Source: Candidatus Lucifugimonas marina (GTDB lineage: Bacteria; Chloroflexota; Dehalococcoidia; Lucifugimonadales; Lucifugimonadaceae). From it: a stretch of DNA of 64,000 nucleotides. Positions 56,793 to 64,000 of the stretch are shown piece by piece (position 1 is the stretch's first letter; every line of letters starts with the position of its first letter). The notes under the pieces were generated by a model. That model had not been told where the DNA came from. It did not search any database and worked only from the letters and a program-made list of their open reading frames with translations. The position numbers and the translations under genes are program-made. The DNA is taken from positions 124,001 to 188,000 of the forward strand of contig CP046147.1 in assembly GCA_029593915.1 (NCBI GenBank), given 5' to 3'.

Positions 56793-57654
56793 GTGTCACC
56801 CTTCCATCTTTCATATCAACTCGAACTCGGCGTCCGATATTTAGTTCATCGAGCATGTCACGAGGAATTTGCACCGATCCTGCCGAATCGATCAGCAAGA
56901 ATTCTTCGGTATCGGTAGCTTCACCACCGAGCTTGCGTTCGAACGACACCTCTCGGGTAGTTTCTGTGCTCGTCTTGCCGTCTTTGATTGCAACCGCTCG
57001 TCCAACGCTTGTCGCTATAGCTGGGTCGTGAGTAACGATAACGATTGTCGTTCCAAGGTCCTGATTGACCTTGTTGAGCAGTTCGAGAACTTCCGTGCCT
57101 GTCTGGTCGTCCAACTCTCCCGTTGGCTCGTCTGCGAGCAGAAGAGGGGGCTGGTTTGAAAGCCCGACAGCGATTGCTACTCGCTGCTGTTCACCACCTG
57201 AAAGCTGTGAAGGTTTGTGATCAGATCGGTCGCCAAGCCCTACTACGTCTAGAAGCTCTTGCGCACGTTTGCGTCGTTCAGGTCCGGGAGCGCCGGATAT
57301 AACCATCGGAAGCTCAACGTTTTCAAGCGCTGTGAGATACGGGAAGAGGTTTCGTGATGTTTCCTGCCAGATGAACCCAACTTCGTGGCGGCGGTACTCA
57401 ACGACCTCTTTGTTGGTCATTTGAAGAAGATCGAAGTCGCCGACTCGGATCGTTCCCGCCGAAGGGGCGTCGTAACCAGCCAAAATGTTCAGCAGGGTTG
57501 ATTTACCACTACCCGACGCACCAACAATGGCAATTATTTCGCCTTTGGAGACGTTTAGCTCAAGTCCGCGCAGAGCTACAACCTCAAGATCGGCTGCTTT
57601 GTAGATCTTGAAGAGACCACTGCATTCGATGTACGCAGATTCCGGTGTTGTCAC
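56776..57654 (-). CDS. ABC transporter ATPase, LolD/MacB type, with C-terminal AbrB-like domain
   Basis: A 292-residue ATPase. Walker A is IVGASGSGKSTLLNILAGYD, Q-loop IWQETSRNLFPYLTALENVE, signature SQLSGGEQQRVAIAVGLSNQ, Walker B LLLADEPTGELDDQ and H-loop IVTHDPAIA. Beyond the usual end (about residue 235) it continues with FLLIDSAGSVQIPRDMLDEL and NIGRRVRVDMKDGRVTLESG (about 250-290), a pattern like the SpoVT/AbrB swapped-hairpin DNA-binding fold. This tail could be a dimerisation or regulatory module; DNA binding is not shown. The start is GTG. Two distinct ATPases next to two distinct permeases suggest a heteromeric ABC complex. Confidence 0.88.
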   Translation of the reverse strand: MTTPESAYIECSGLFKIYKAADLEVVALRGLELNVSKGEIIAIVGASGSGKSTLLNILAGYDAPSAGTIRVGDFDLLQMTNKEVVEYRRHEVGFIWQETSRNLFPYLTALENVELPMVISGAPGPERRKRAQELLDVVGLGDRSDHKPSQLSGGEQQRVAIAVGLSNQPPLLLADEPTGELDDQTGTEVLELLNKVNQDLGTTIVIVTHDPAIATSVGRAVAIKDGKTSTETTREVSFERKLGGEATDTEEFLLIDSAGSVQIPRDMLDELNIGRRVRVDMKDGRVTLESGD

Positions 57655-57700
57655 TTAGATTCACCCTTTGTTCTGAACTGAATAGTAGAGACCAAACTGA

Positions 57701-60700
57701 TCAACTTTCGCCCATTCTCATGATGTGATGTATCGACATTCGGTAGACGGAAAGCAGGATAAGGCCAATTACCACGAGGAATACTAACCCCAAAAGACCG
57801 AACGTGATTCCAAATCCGAGCCAGTCTATTTGAACTGCCATTGGTGGAACGACTACGGCGTTCTCGCCCGAACTGGCGAGGTACGGCATGATCGTCGTGC
57901 CCATCTGAGCGCCCATGAATATTCCGAGAGTGACCGCCACTCCGATCACCAGAACCTGTTCCATCACAACCAGGAACAGCAACTGTTTCATCGAAAGTCC
58001 GATGGTTCTGAGTAGAGCTAGCTCTGCTCGTCTACCATCGAACGAAACTTTGGCGTGAACGAGGAAACCAACGGCACTGACGACTAGAACGGTGAAGAAA
58101 GCGATTCCTAGAAGTGCTCGCCAGCCTGCCGAAACCAGTGGGTCGAACGCAACAGCTGCTAGTTCTTCAGTTCGGTCGATGGTATTCGAACCGGGGCGAA
58201 TTCTGAGGTTTGATAGTCGCTTTGTGATTTCTGGGACAGCGCTATCGCCACCGACAACCGATTCGAGAATGCCTTCTTCAGCCAGCAGCAGTTCTGAGCC
58301 TTGAACTGTCGATACCCAGAATTCAGTCGGCTGAATATTTCCGATGGTTCGGGTGATGTTGAGTCGTTCGTGAATCGCTTCAAAATCTGCGATCAAGAAC
58401 GGCTCTTGATCAAGTGCGAGAGTTGGGAAGTATTCAATTACGTCTCGCACTGAAATTTTGACCGGTGTGCCATCGAGAGAAATTTCAAGAATTTCTCCGT
58501 TCTCACCGCCATATTCCTCAATGAAAGAAATACTGGCTATAACTGGAACCACTTCCAACTGCGAACCGTGGGCGAGACCGCGATATTCGCGTGGTCCTGA
58601 AAAAGTCCAACGCAGCCGTGCGATTCCATCGAGCGGAGAAGCATCTGGGTTTGTGGCTTTTCCGAGATTGTCGCCGAGTGCTTCTCGAGTTGGCACCATC
58701 GTTCGCCAGTTGTTCACAGAATCGAACGTTTCGATGATGATCAACTCGGTGCCGGTTTTGTTCAAAATGGCGATGTCGTCGATATCTAGTGCTGCTGGTC
58801 CGAGACCGTTTTCGTAGTCGATAACACCAATCGAGTGCAGTCGAATTGGGTTTTTCGGCAGCAGACCAGGCACGCCCCTGAACGGCGCAGCTTGAATAGA
58901 AGATCCTATTCTGCACCACTCAGGTGGTTCGCCATCAACAGGGATCGGGCAGTTGAATCGCAACTGGTCCGATGACAACGGCACCATCGATCCCAGAGGC
59001 ACCGAGAAGAACTGCCCATTCGCATCTGACAATCGAGCGACAATGAATGTTGAAGGTTGTCTTACTAGCGGCAGTACGTTTGCAGTGAGCCAGCGTCCTT
59101 CAGGTGGCAGTTCAATACCGGCTGCACCGCCAACGTCGAGAACAGAAACCTTTGACTCGAACGGATCGAGTCCGAAATCATCTCTGATCCAGCCGACCTC
59201 TTCCATCGAGTCTAAATCGATGCCTACAAACTGGAAGCTATCGACATTTACACCTGCGGTGATATTCGCGGTTTCTCGATAGACCTGAGACGCCGCTTCG
59301 ACATCTTCCAGCATCGAAAGTTCATCAGTAACCGAGAAGGAAATTCCGCCCTCACGGATGTTCACACCCGTAAGTTTTACGTCGGCTCCTGTTTTGTAAT
59401 ATGCCTGATCGATAGCGCTCTGTTCGAGTGTCGCCCCAAAGCTGGCAGCAAATACTCCGAGAGCGGCTGTGAGGATGAGCAGAAGCGATAGTCGAGAATG
59501 GTGAGCGGGGTTTCGAGCCATCTGCCAGATGCCCAATATCAAAGCAGGAGGGGTGATCGACGACATTGGTCGTCTCGAAAGTAATCTTCCTGTCAGATCC
59601 ATTCCAACGGGGAAGATTCTAAGCAGCACGAGACCTGCCGCCACCAGGAATATTGCTGGAACTCCGAGAATCAGCTGATTGACTGTAGTTTCGCCGAAAA
59701 TGCTGACAGCTACGAACGATCCCTGCTTTGTGAGTTGCCAGAACAGGAACATCACCAGCCCCAGAAAGCCTAGATCGAGGTAATAGCGCTGAACAACTGC
59801 GAGCCTTGCAGGTCGAGCACGAGTCACTCGGCTTGCTAGTAGTCCAAGTCGAGTTGCCCGCAATGCTGGTATGAACAGAGCGAGCAGGCCTAGTAGTCCA
59901 CCAAAGAACGCCATGCGGAATGCACCGAACGTTAGGCGCACTGGGAGTGGGTCGCCGCTGTTGAGTTCGCTGTAGATCGGAAGCACACCGATGAACCCAA
60001 CGCCAAACACAGCGAGGAATGGTCCTGAAATCGCAGCTATTGCCGCCAGCAGACCAGCTTCGATGATGAATACAGCGAGAATTTGTCGCGAAGTTGCACC
60101 GCGGGTTCTCAGGAGTCCTACCTCACTACGTTGGGCGTCGACCAGCAGTGATGCAAGAGTTACGACGTAGTAGAGAACTACGAGAACGATCAAGATGAGC
60201 ACGATGAACATCGGCAACCGGTTGAAAAACAGGTCGGTTTCGAATGCGCTGAGCACTTGGGGCAGATCGGATCTTAGTAAGAATCCATCGACAATTGATT
60301 TGAGCTCTCGTTCGGTCGCATCGATCGTGTTTCGGATAGATTCGGTTTCAGATGCGGCAATTCGAGTCGGGGCGACATCGAGCCACCACGCGTAGTCGGT
60401 TCCCATATTCGGGAAGTAGGGTCCGAGCCCTTCGAGAATGGTTTTTTCTGGGACGACGAATCGGGCGAATTGAAGCGTGTCGGTGCGGGAACCAAACGCC
60501 TCATTTTGAATTCGCCAATGGGCTGCATCTGGATTATTTCGTTCGTACAAACCGGTTACGAGAATGTTTACTCGGTCGTGTGAATCTTCCCAGTGAGGGC
60601 GGGCTGGGTAGATGTCGCCTACCGAGATGTCCATTTGCTTCGCGGAAGCTACATCGAGAATGCCCTCGACCTGGAGTGAATCATCGGCATCAACCGTCGT

Positions 60701-61207
60701 GGATGGTTGCGGCATCCTGCCTTCGACGATATTGGCTCGTTCGTCGACTTCGGGCAGAGTCATCAGAGCGACTCGTCGACAGTCACATTCGATTAGTTGA
60801 TCGTCACCGCCATTTGCGAGACCAACGTTTGATCTACATGGACATTCGCTCGGGGCGACCATCGCGGGAGGTAAATCAACGAAGAACGTCCACGTTTTCA
60901 ACGCAAATTCAGAGTCATTCAAGAACGGACTGAATCTGCGTACTATCGAGCCATCCATGGCATCGACGATCGTCGCGTGCGTTTCTGGGCTGGTTGGAAC
61001 CTGTCCTGCCTCGACAAGCACGTCGATATCGGCCGGTTCATGTGTTGCTAACGCACGTTGAAGAGCAACGTCGCGTAGAGCGTCGAAAAAGATCACCGAA
61101 CTCGCCATGATCGTTGACGCGAGAACAACACCCACCACGACTGCCGAAAGCAGTCGCCAATGAGCAAGCGTTCGCTTGACGATTAGGGAGAATGAATTAC
61201 TGATCAT
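57701..61207 (-). CDS. large FtsX/MacB-like ABC permease
   Basis: A 1168-residue permease. One N-terminal helix (about 18-40) precedes a first extracytoplasmic domain with paired Cys motifs (SECPCRS and LIECDCRR). A helical block with FtsX features follows (MFIVLILIVLVVLYYVVTLA, LLRTRGATSRQILAVFIIEA) near 335-560. A second start-like helix (LLLILTAALGVFAASFGATL), a second large extracytoplasmic domain and a final FtsX block (ELALLRTIGLSMKQLLFLVV) near 1010-1160 complete it. The LLRT-G motif occurs twice, so it is a double-FtsX fusion, the layout of large LolE-type or macrolide-type permeases of Gram-positive and Chloroflexi-like bacteria. Its ATG overlaps the stop of the upstream permease (ATGA). 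Confidence 0.88.
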   Translation of the reverse strand: MISNSFSLIVKRTLAHWRLLSAVVVGVVLASTIMASSVIFFDALRDVALQRALATHEPADIDVLVEAGQVPTSPETHATIVDAMDGSIVRRFSPFLNDSEFALKTWTFFVDLPPAMVAPSECPCRSNVGLANGGDDQLIECDCRRVALMTLPEVDERANIVEGRMPQPSTTVDADDSLQVEGILDVASAKQMDISVGDIYPARPHWEDSHDRVNILVTGLYERNNPDAAHWRIQNEAFGSRTDTLQFARFVVPEKTILEGLGPYFPNMGTDYAWWLDVAPTRIAASETESIRNTIDATERELKSIVDGFLLRSDLPQVLSAFETDLFFNRLPMFIVLILIVLVVLYYVVTLASLLVDAQRSEVGLLRTRGATSRQILAVFIIEAGLLAAIAAISGPFLAVFGVGFIGVLPIYSELNSGDPLPVRLTFGAFRMAFFGGLLGLLALFIPALRATRLGLLASRVTRARPARLAVVQRYYLDLGFLGLVMFLFWQLTKQGSFVAVSIFGETTVNQLILGVPAIFLVAAGLVLLRIFPVGMDLTGRLLSRRPMSSITPPALILGIWQMARNPAHHSRLSLLLILTAALGVFAASFGATLEQSAIDQAYYKTGADVKLTGVNIREGGISFSVTDELSMLEDVEAASQVYRETANITAGVNVDSFQFVGIDLDSMEEVGWIRDDFGLDPFESKVSVLDVGGAAGIELPPEGRWLTANVLPLVRQPSTFIVARLSDANGQFFSVPLGSMVPLSSDQLRFNCPIPVDGEPPEWCRIGSSIQAAPFRGVPGLLPKNPIRLHSIGVIDYENGLGPAALDIDDIAILNKTGTELIIIETFDSVNNWRTMVPTREALGDNLGKATNPDASPLDGIARLRWTFSGPREYRGLAHGSQLEVVPVIASISFIEEYGGENGEILEISLDGTPVKISVRDVIEYFPTLALDQEPFLIADFEAIHERLNITRTIGNIQPTEFWVSTVQGSELLLAEEGILESVVGGDSAVPEITKRLSNLRIRPGSNTIDRTEELAAVAFDPLVSAGWRALLGIAFFTVLVVSAVGFLVHAKVSFDGRRAELALLRTIGLSMKQLLFLVVMEQVLVIGVAVTLGIFMGAQMGTTIMPYLASSGENAVVVPPMAVQIDWLGFGITFGLLGLVFLVVIGLILLSVYRMSIHHIMRMGES

Positions 61208-64000
61208 GTTGAGCTGGCAGAGAAGCCTTCGCGAGCCATCTGCGCGATCTTTATTTCACGGAAAGATCGAAGCGAGTTAGCAACTCCGGTCAGAACAATC
61301 GTAAATATCGCCGCAATTGTAACCATCGGCAGCATCCAATTGGTCTGCAAAATTAACGGAGGTAGCAACTGCTCACCAGTTCCAGTGTGAGCCATCGAAC
61401 CCACCATCAGCGAGCTGACTGCGAACCCGGTTCCGATGCCCACCAGCGTTCCGACGACGATGGCTGGAAATAATTCAGCAATTGTACTCACCCAGTAGTC
61501 TTTTGAACTTGCACCAAGAGCCAATATCAGAGCCGAATCCCCTCTCGTCCTGATCGAGTATGCGGCTAAGAAAACTGCATATGCCATCAGCACTACTAAC
61601 GCGGAGATGATAGTGGCAACAATACTCATGCCCCGCCAGCCGGCAACTGCGACAGGATCGACAAACGTGCCGTTGATACGTTCAGCTCGAGAATCTATGC
61701 GTGCCAATCGGAACACGTCACGAACTTCCTCTGAAATCTCTTGATCAGATAGCTCGCTGGGGTTCACGCTGGCGAATAATTCGTTAGGTGTGATCGATTT
61801 GCGCCCACGTAGTTCGACGAAACCGATTATGGCGTCGACGTCGGCGACTGCGAATGGTCCGGTTTCGGGATTGATAGTCGGGAAGTAGTTGATCACATCG
61901 ATCACTTCTACTGGAACGAGACCACCCTCGACATTGATCATGAACGGCCTTCGAATACCCTCTCCTGTCTGGTCGATAAACGACTGGCTGGCGATGATTG
62001 GAATCGGACGATCGACCGCTCTCCTGTAGATGCCTCTTACGCCCTCGTTCGAACCTCTTCCGAGCGCAATATTTAGAATTCCACTACCCGCGTTGTTCAC
62101 AGTATTTCCAGGGATTCCAACTGGTTCTGCGGAAATTGTGAGTCCTGTGTCATCACCTTCCGAGGTGGGTAATCCGGTCCATAGTTCAGGTTGATCGAAA
62201 TCTAGAACCATGTGGAATTCGACTGTATCGATTGTGTCGAGAGTCTCTGCTGTTAGATCGTCGAGTAGTAGTTCAGAAGGCATTGCGCTGTCGGGTCCGA
62301 CCTTCATGAACGTTTGAACAGACATAACTTCAACCGGTTCGGCAAATTTCGGAAGCTTAGAAGTCGCTTGTTGCCAGCCTTCTTCGAGTTCGCCCATGTT
62401 GATGGTGTGGGAATCGCCATTGGCATCTCTCACGACCACCCACAATTCGAGTCGGGGTGTGAATGGTTCGTTCTTCACGAGAATCGACATTTCTGAAGAA
62501 TTTGGCGGAAGCAGAACGGGTTCGGGAAGAACTCGAACCGCCAGACGATCAACAAGTTGGTGAATCGATGCTTCTGAATCTGTGAAATCGTCCCTGAACC
62601 ATGCAACCCGTTGGAAATCTATCGGGTCGATAGAGAGTAGATTGAACTGAGTTCCAACTGAAGTCGTACCTACTTTTGCCGTAGTTCGTAGTGCAGGTGT
62701 GGCGACGTTGATCGAATCTAGATTGCGAACTTCTTCTAATTGTTCGCGACCAACCTGGCCCGTTGAACCTGTGGTCGTCACACGAATATCGGCACCGGTG
62801 CTGTAGAACACTTGCTCATTTGTTGATCGTTCGAGGGTCGAAACAACCGATCCAGCAACTATTCCGGTGCTAATTGCGAGCGCGAATGCCAGCATTGGCC
62901 AGCCGTGAAAAAACGGTCGCCTGGCGACGCTGGCGAGACCAAGAGCTATCGCAGTTGAGTTCGATTTCTGGCCTACTCTGGCGAAAACTCTCGTGATGAT
63001 AGGAAAAATCCGTAAAGCCACCAGCGAACCAGAAATAGCTATCAACACTGGAGCCGCTAACAGGCTGAGGTCGGGAGAAAATTCGCCGCCTCGTTCAGAT
63101 GTTAGTGCGCTACTGCGTGATCCAACTTCCCACCAAACGATTGCGCTGAGCGCTATGAGCATTGCATCGACATAAAAGCGTTGAAACCAGGGCTCGTCCA
63201 CTGGTCGTGAATCCGCTGAGCGTGCAGTTGCAATTGTCGAACGATCCCAGAACGACGACGCTGCTGTTACCACCAGCACCGTGCCTATTGCGGCTCCAAA
63301 CGACCATAGCCATGCGGTAGGAGAAAGTTCGACTGGCATTGTTCCGCCGTCGGTTATCGATGCGTAAGTTGGAAGATAGCCAACGGCGCTGATTACAAGC
63401 AGCGAAACAAACGGGGCGATAATCGCCACTGGCAACGAAATAAACGTCGCTTCTGCGAGATGAATTCTCAGTTGTTGTCGAACGTTAAACCCTCGACTGC
63501 GAAGCATTACGTAGCCAGCGATTCGTCGACGTCCCAGCAATCCAGCCGCCATCGTCAAGTAAAAGGCAATACAGGAAAGGATAAGCAGTGCCATAAGCAG
63601 AAGCGGAATGCTGCCAAACAAGGCACGCTTCTTCATGGATTCGATCCGAGGAATCATCTCGGTTATTACGAATGGGCGAGCTACTCCATCTTCGAGTTCC
63701 TCAGCTAGCCCTGCGAACGCAGATTCAAGGTCAGACACAGATTCGTTAGCAAGCTGAGTTTGATCGGTGTAAACAAACCAGTCGTACGAGGCTGGGAGTC
63801 CTGCATTCGCCTCGGCTACGACGCTGAACATGGAATTTTTCGTGGGCAGCATGATCAATGGCTGCTCGCGACCTTCGATCGCTGGTGCCAGATACGCCTC
63901 ACCCAGTTCTAGCCAGAACACATCGGTTGGGTCGTTTTGTTCAAACGTCCCGGTTATTTTGGCTCGAACTAGACCCGTTCCGCGGTCGATTGGTTGCGAG
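61204..64000 (-). CDS. large FtsX/MacB-like ABC permease, N terminus beyond window edge
   Basis: The frame stays open to the right edge; reading through it gives VRAKITGTFEQNDPTDVFWL, which aligns with NILVTGLYERNNPDAAHW of the neighbouring permease, so the visible GTG is not the true start. The visible part has an FtsX block (PLLLMALLILSCIAFYLTMA, YVMLRSRGFNVRQQLRIHLA), a middle helix (MLAFALAISTGIVAGSVVST), a large extracytoplasmic domain and a final block (SALILALGASSKDYWVSTIA). It is paralogous to 57701-61207 along its whole visible length. It ends SAS-ST with ATGA overlap to the next gene. The missing part should be roughly 200 residues, judging by the paralogue. Confidence 0.88.
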   Translation of the reverse strand, partial: SQPIDRGTGLVRAKITGTFEQNDPTDVFWLELGEAYLAPAIEGREQPLIMLPTKNSMFSVVAEANAGLPASYDWFVYTDQTQLANESVSDLESAFAGLAEELEDGVARPFVITEMIPRIESMKKRALFGSIPLLLMALLILSCIAFYLTMAAGLLGRRRIAGYVMLRSRGFNVRQQLRIHLAEATFISLPVAIIAPFVSLLVISAVGYLPTYASITDGGTMPVELSPTAWLWSFGAAIGTVLVVTAASSFWDRSTIATARSADSRPVDEPWFQRFYVDAMLIALSAIVWWEVGSRSSALTSERGGEFSPDLSLLAAPVLIAISGSLVALRIFPIITRVFARVGQKSNSTAIALGLASVARRPFFHGWPMLAFALAISTGIVAGSVVSTLERSTNEQVFYSTGADIRVTTTGSTGQVGREQLEEVRNLDSINVATPALRTTAKVGTTSVGTQFNLLSIDPIDFQRVAWFRDDFTDSEASIHQLVDRLAVRVLPEPVLLPPNSSEMSILVKNEPFTPRLELWVVVRDANGDSHTINMGELEEGWQQATSKLPKFAEPVEVMSVQTFMKVGPDSAMPSELLLDDLTAETLDTIDTVEFHMVLDFDQPELWTGLPTSEGDDTGLTISAEPVGIPGNTVNNAGSGILNIALGRGSNEGVRGIYRRAVDRPIPIIASQSFIDQTGEGIRRPFMINVEGGLVPVEVIDVINYFPTINPETGPFAVADVDAIIGFVELRGRKSITPNELFASVNPSELSDQEISEEVRDVFRLARIDSRAERINGTFVDPVAVAGWRGMSIVATIISALVVLMAYAVFLAAYSIRTRGDSALILALGASSKDYWVSTIAELFPAIVVGTLVGIGTGFAVSSLMVGSMAHTGTGEQLLPPLILQTNWMLPMVTIAAIFTIVLTGVANSLRSFREIKIAQMAREGFSASST

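Overview
The window reads as one contiguous chromosomal segment of a free-living, probably oligotrophic bacterium with roughly 50% G+C. Gene content points to Chloroflexota, most like the marine SAR202-type lineages. The reasons are several divergent enolase-superfamily dehydratases, amidohydrolases, Gfo/Idh/MocA dehydrogenases and PLP fold-II lyases side by side, secreted proteins with long Thr/Pro stalks, a VLRF1-type release factor, and an exosortase-G-like locus. The taxonomic placement is inference; no rRNA or tRNA gene was seen.

Layout. 1-3.0 kb (minus): a gamma-glutamyltransferase cut by the left edge, a TIM-barrel isomerase and an acylamino-acid amidohydrolase. 3.6-6.1 kb (plus): two secreted Thr/Pro-rich proteins and a strong terminator. 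6.4-10.9 kb: an MFS carrier, a second amidohydrolase and two membrane proteins. 11.0-11.9 kb (minus): four tandem tiny membrane proteins, two of them under 60 codons, behind a PLP lyase. 13.0-13.5 kb: hairpin repeats around a GIY-YIG nuclease gene broken by one stop codon. 13.5-20.2 kb: a second PLP lyase, a third amidohydrolase, two enolase-superfamily enzymes and an oxidoreductase. 20.3-23.2 kb: a VLRF1-like peptidyl-tRNA hydrolase, a histidine-kinase-like protein whose H-box His is Thr, and an OmpR-type regulator.

23.4-33.5 kb (plus) is the most interesting block. A fusion protein ending in a 6-pyruvoyl-tetrahydropterin-synthase-related domain is followed by a polytopic PTPS-related membrane protein, a 46-codon ORF joined by ATGA overlaps, a secreted stalk protein with a C-terminal TM-RGRR tail, an exosortase/archaeosortase-family protein with Ser at the expected nucleophile Cys, a GT2 glycosyltransferase and a GT-C-like membrane protein. 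Most joints overlap. This matches the gene set of the exosortase G (XrtG) systems known from Firmicutes.

33.6-41.6 kb: a C2H2 zinc-finger protein without a normal start codon, an RHH-like protein, a class IV aminotransferase, a serine hydrolase, an EamA carrier, a NarX-type kinase with two receiver-only regulators, and a HEAT plus sigma-region-4 protein. 41.6-48 kb: MFS, a galactonate-dehydratase-like enolase, two HAD phosphatases, a second oxidoreductase and a histidine phosphatase. 48.1-55.6 kb: a CARDB/zinc-protease lipoprotein, an HpcH/HpaI aldolase, a PIG-L deacetylase, an alpha/beta hydrolase and purEK. 56.0-64.0 kb (minus): a LolD/MacB-like ABC system of two FtsX-type permeases, one cut by the right edge, and two ATPases, one carrying an AbrB-like tail.

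Intergenic regions hold several families of REP-like hairpins with a shared TGTCA-type head, often as inverted pairs 130-390 bp apart.
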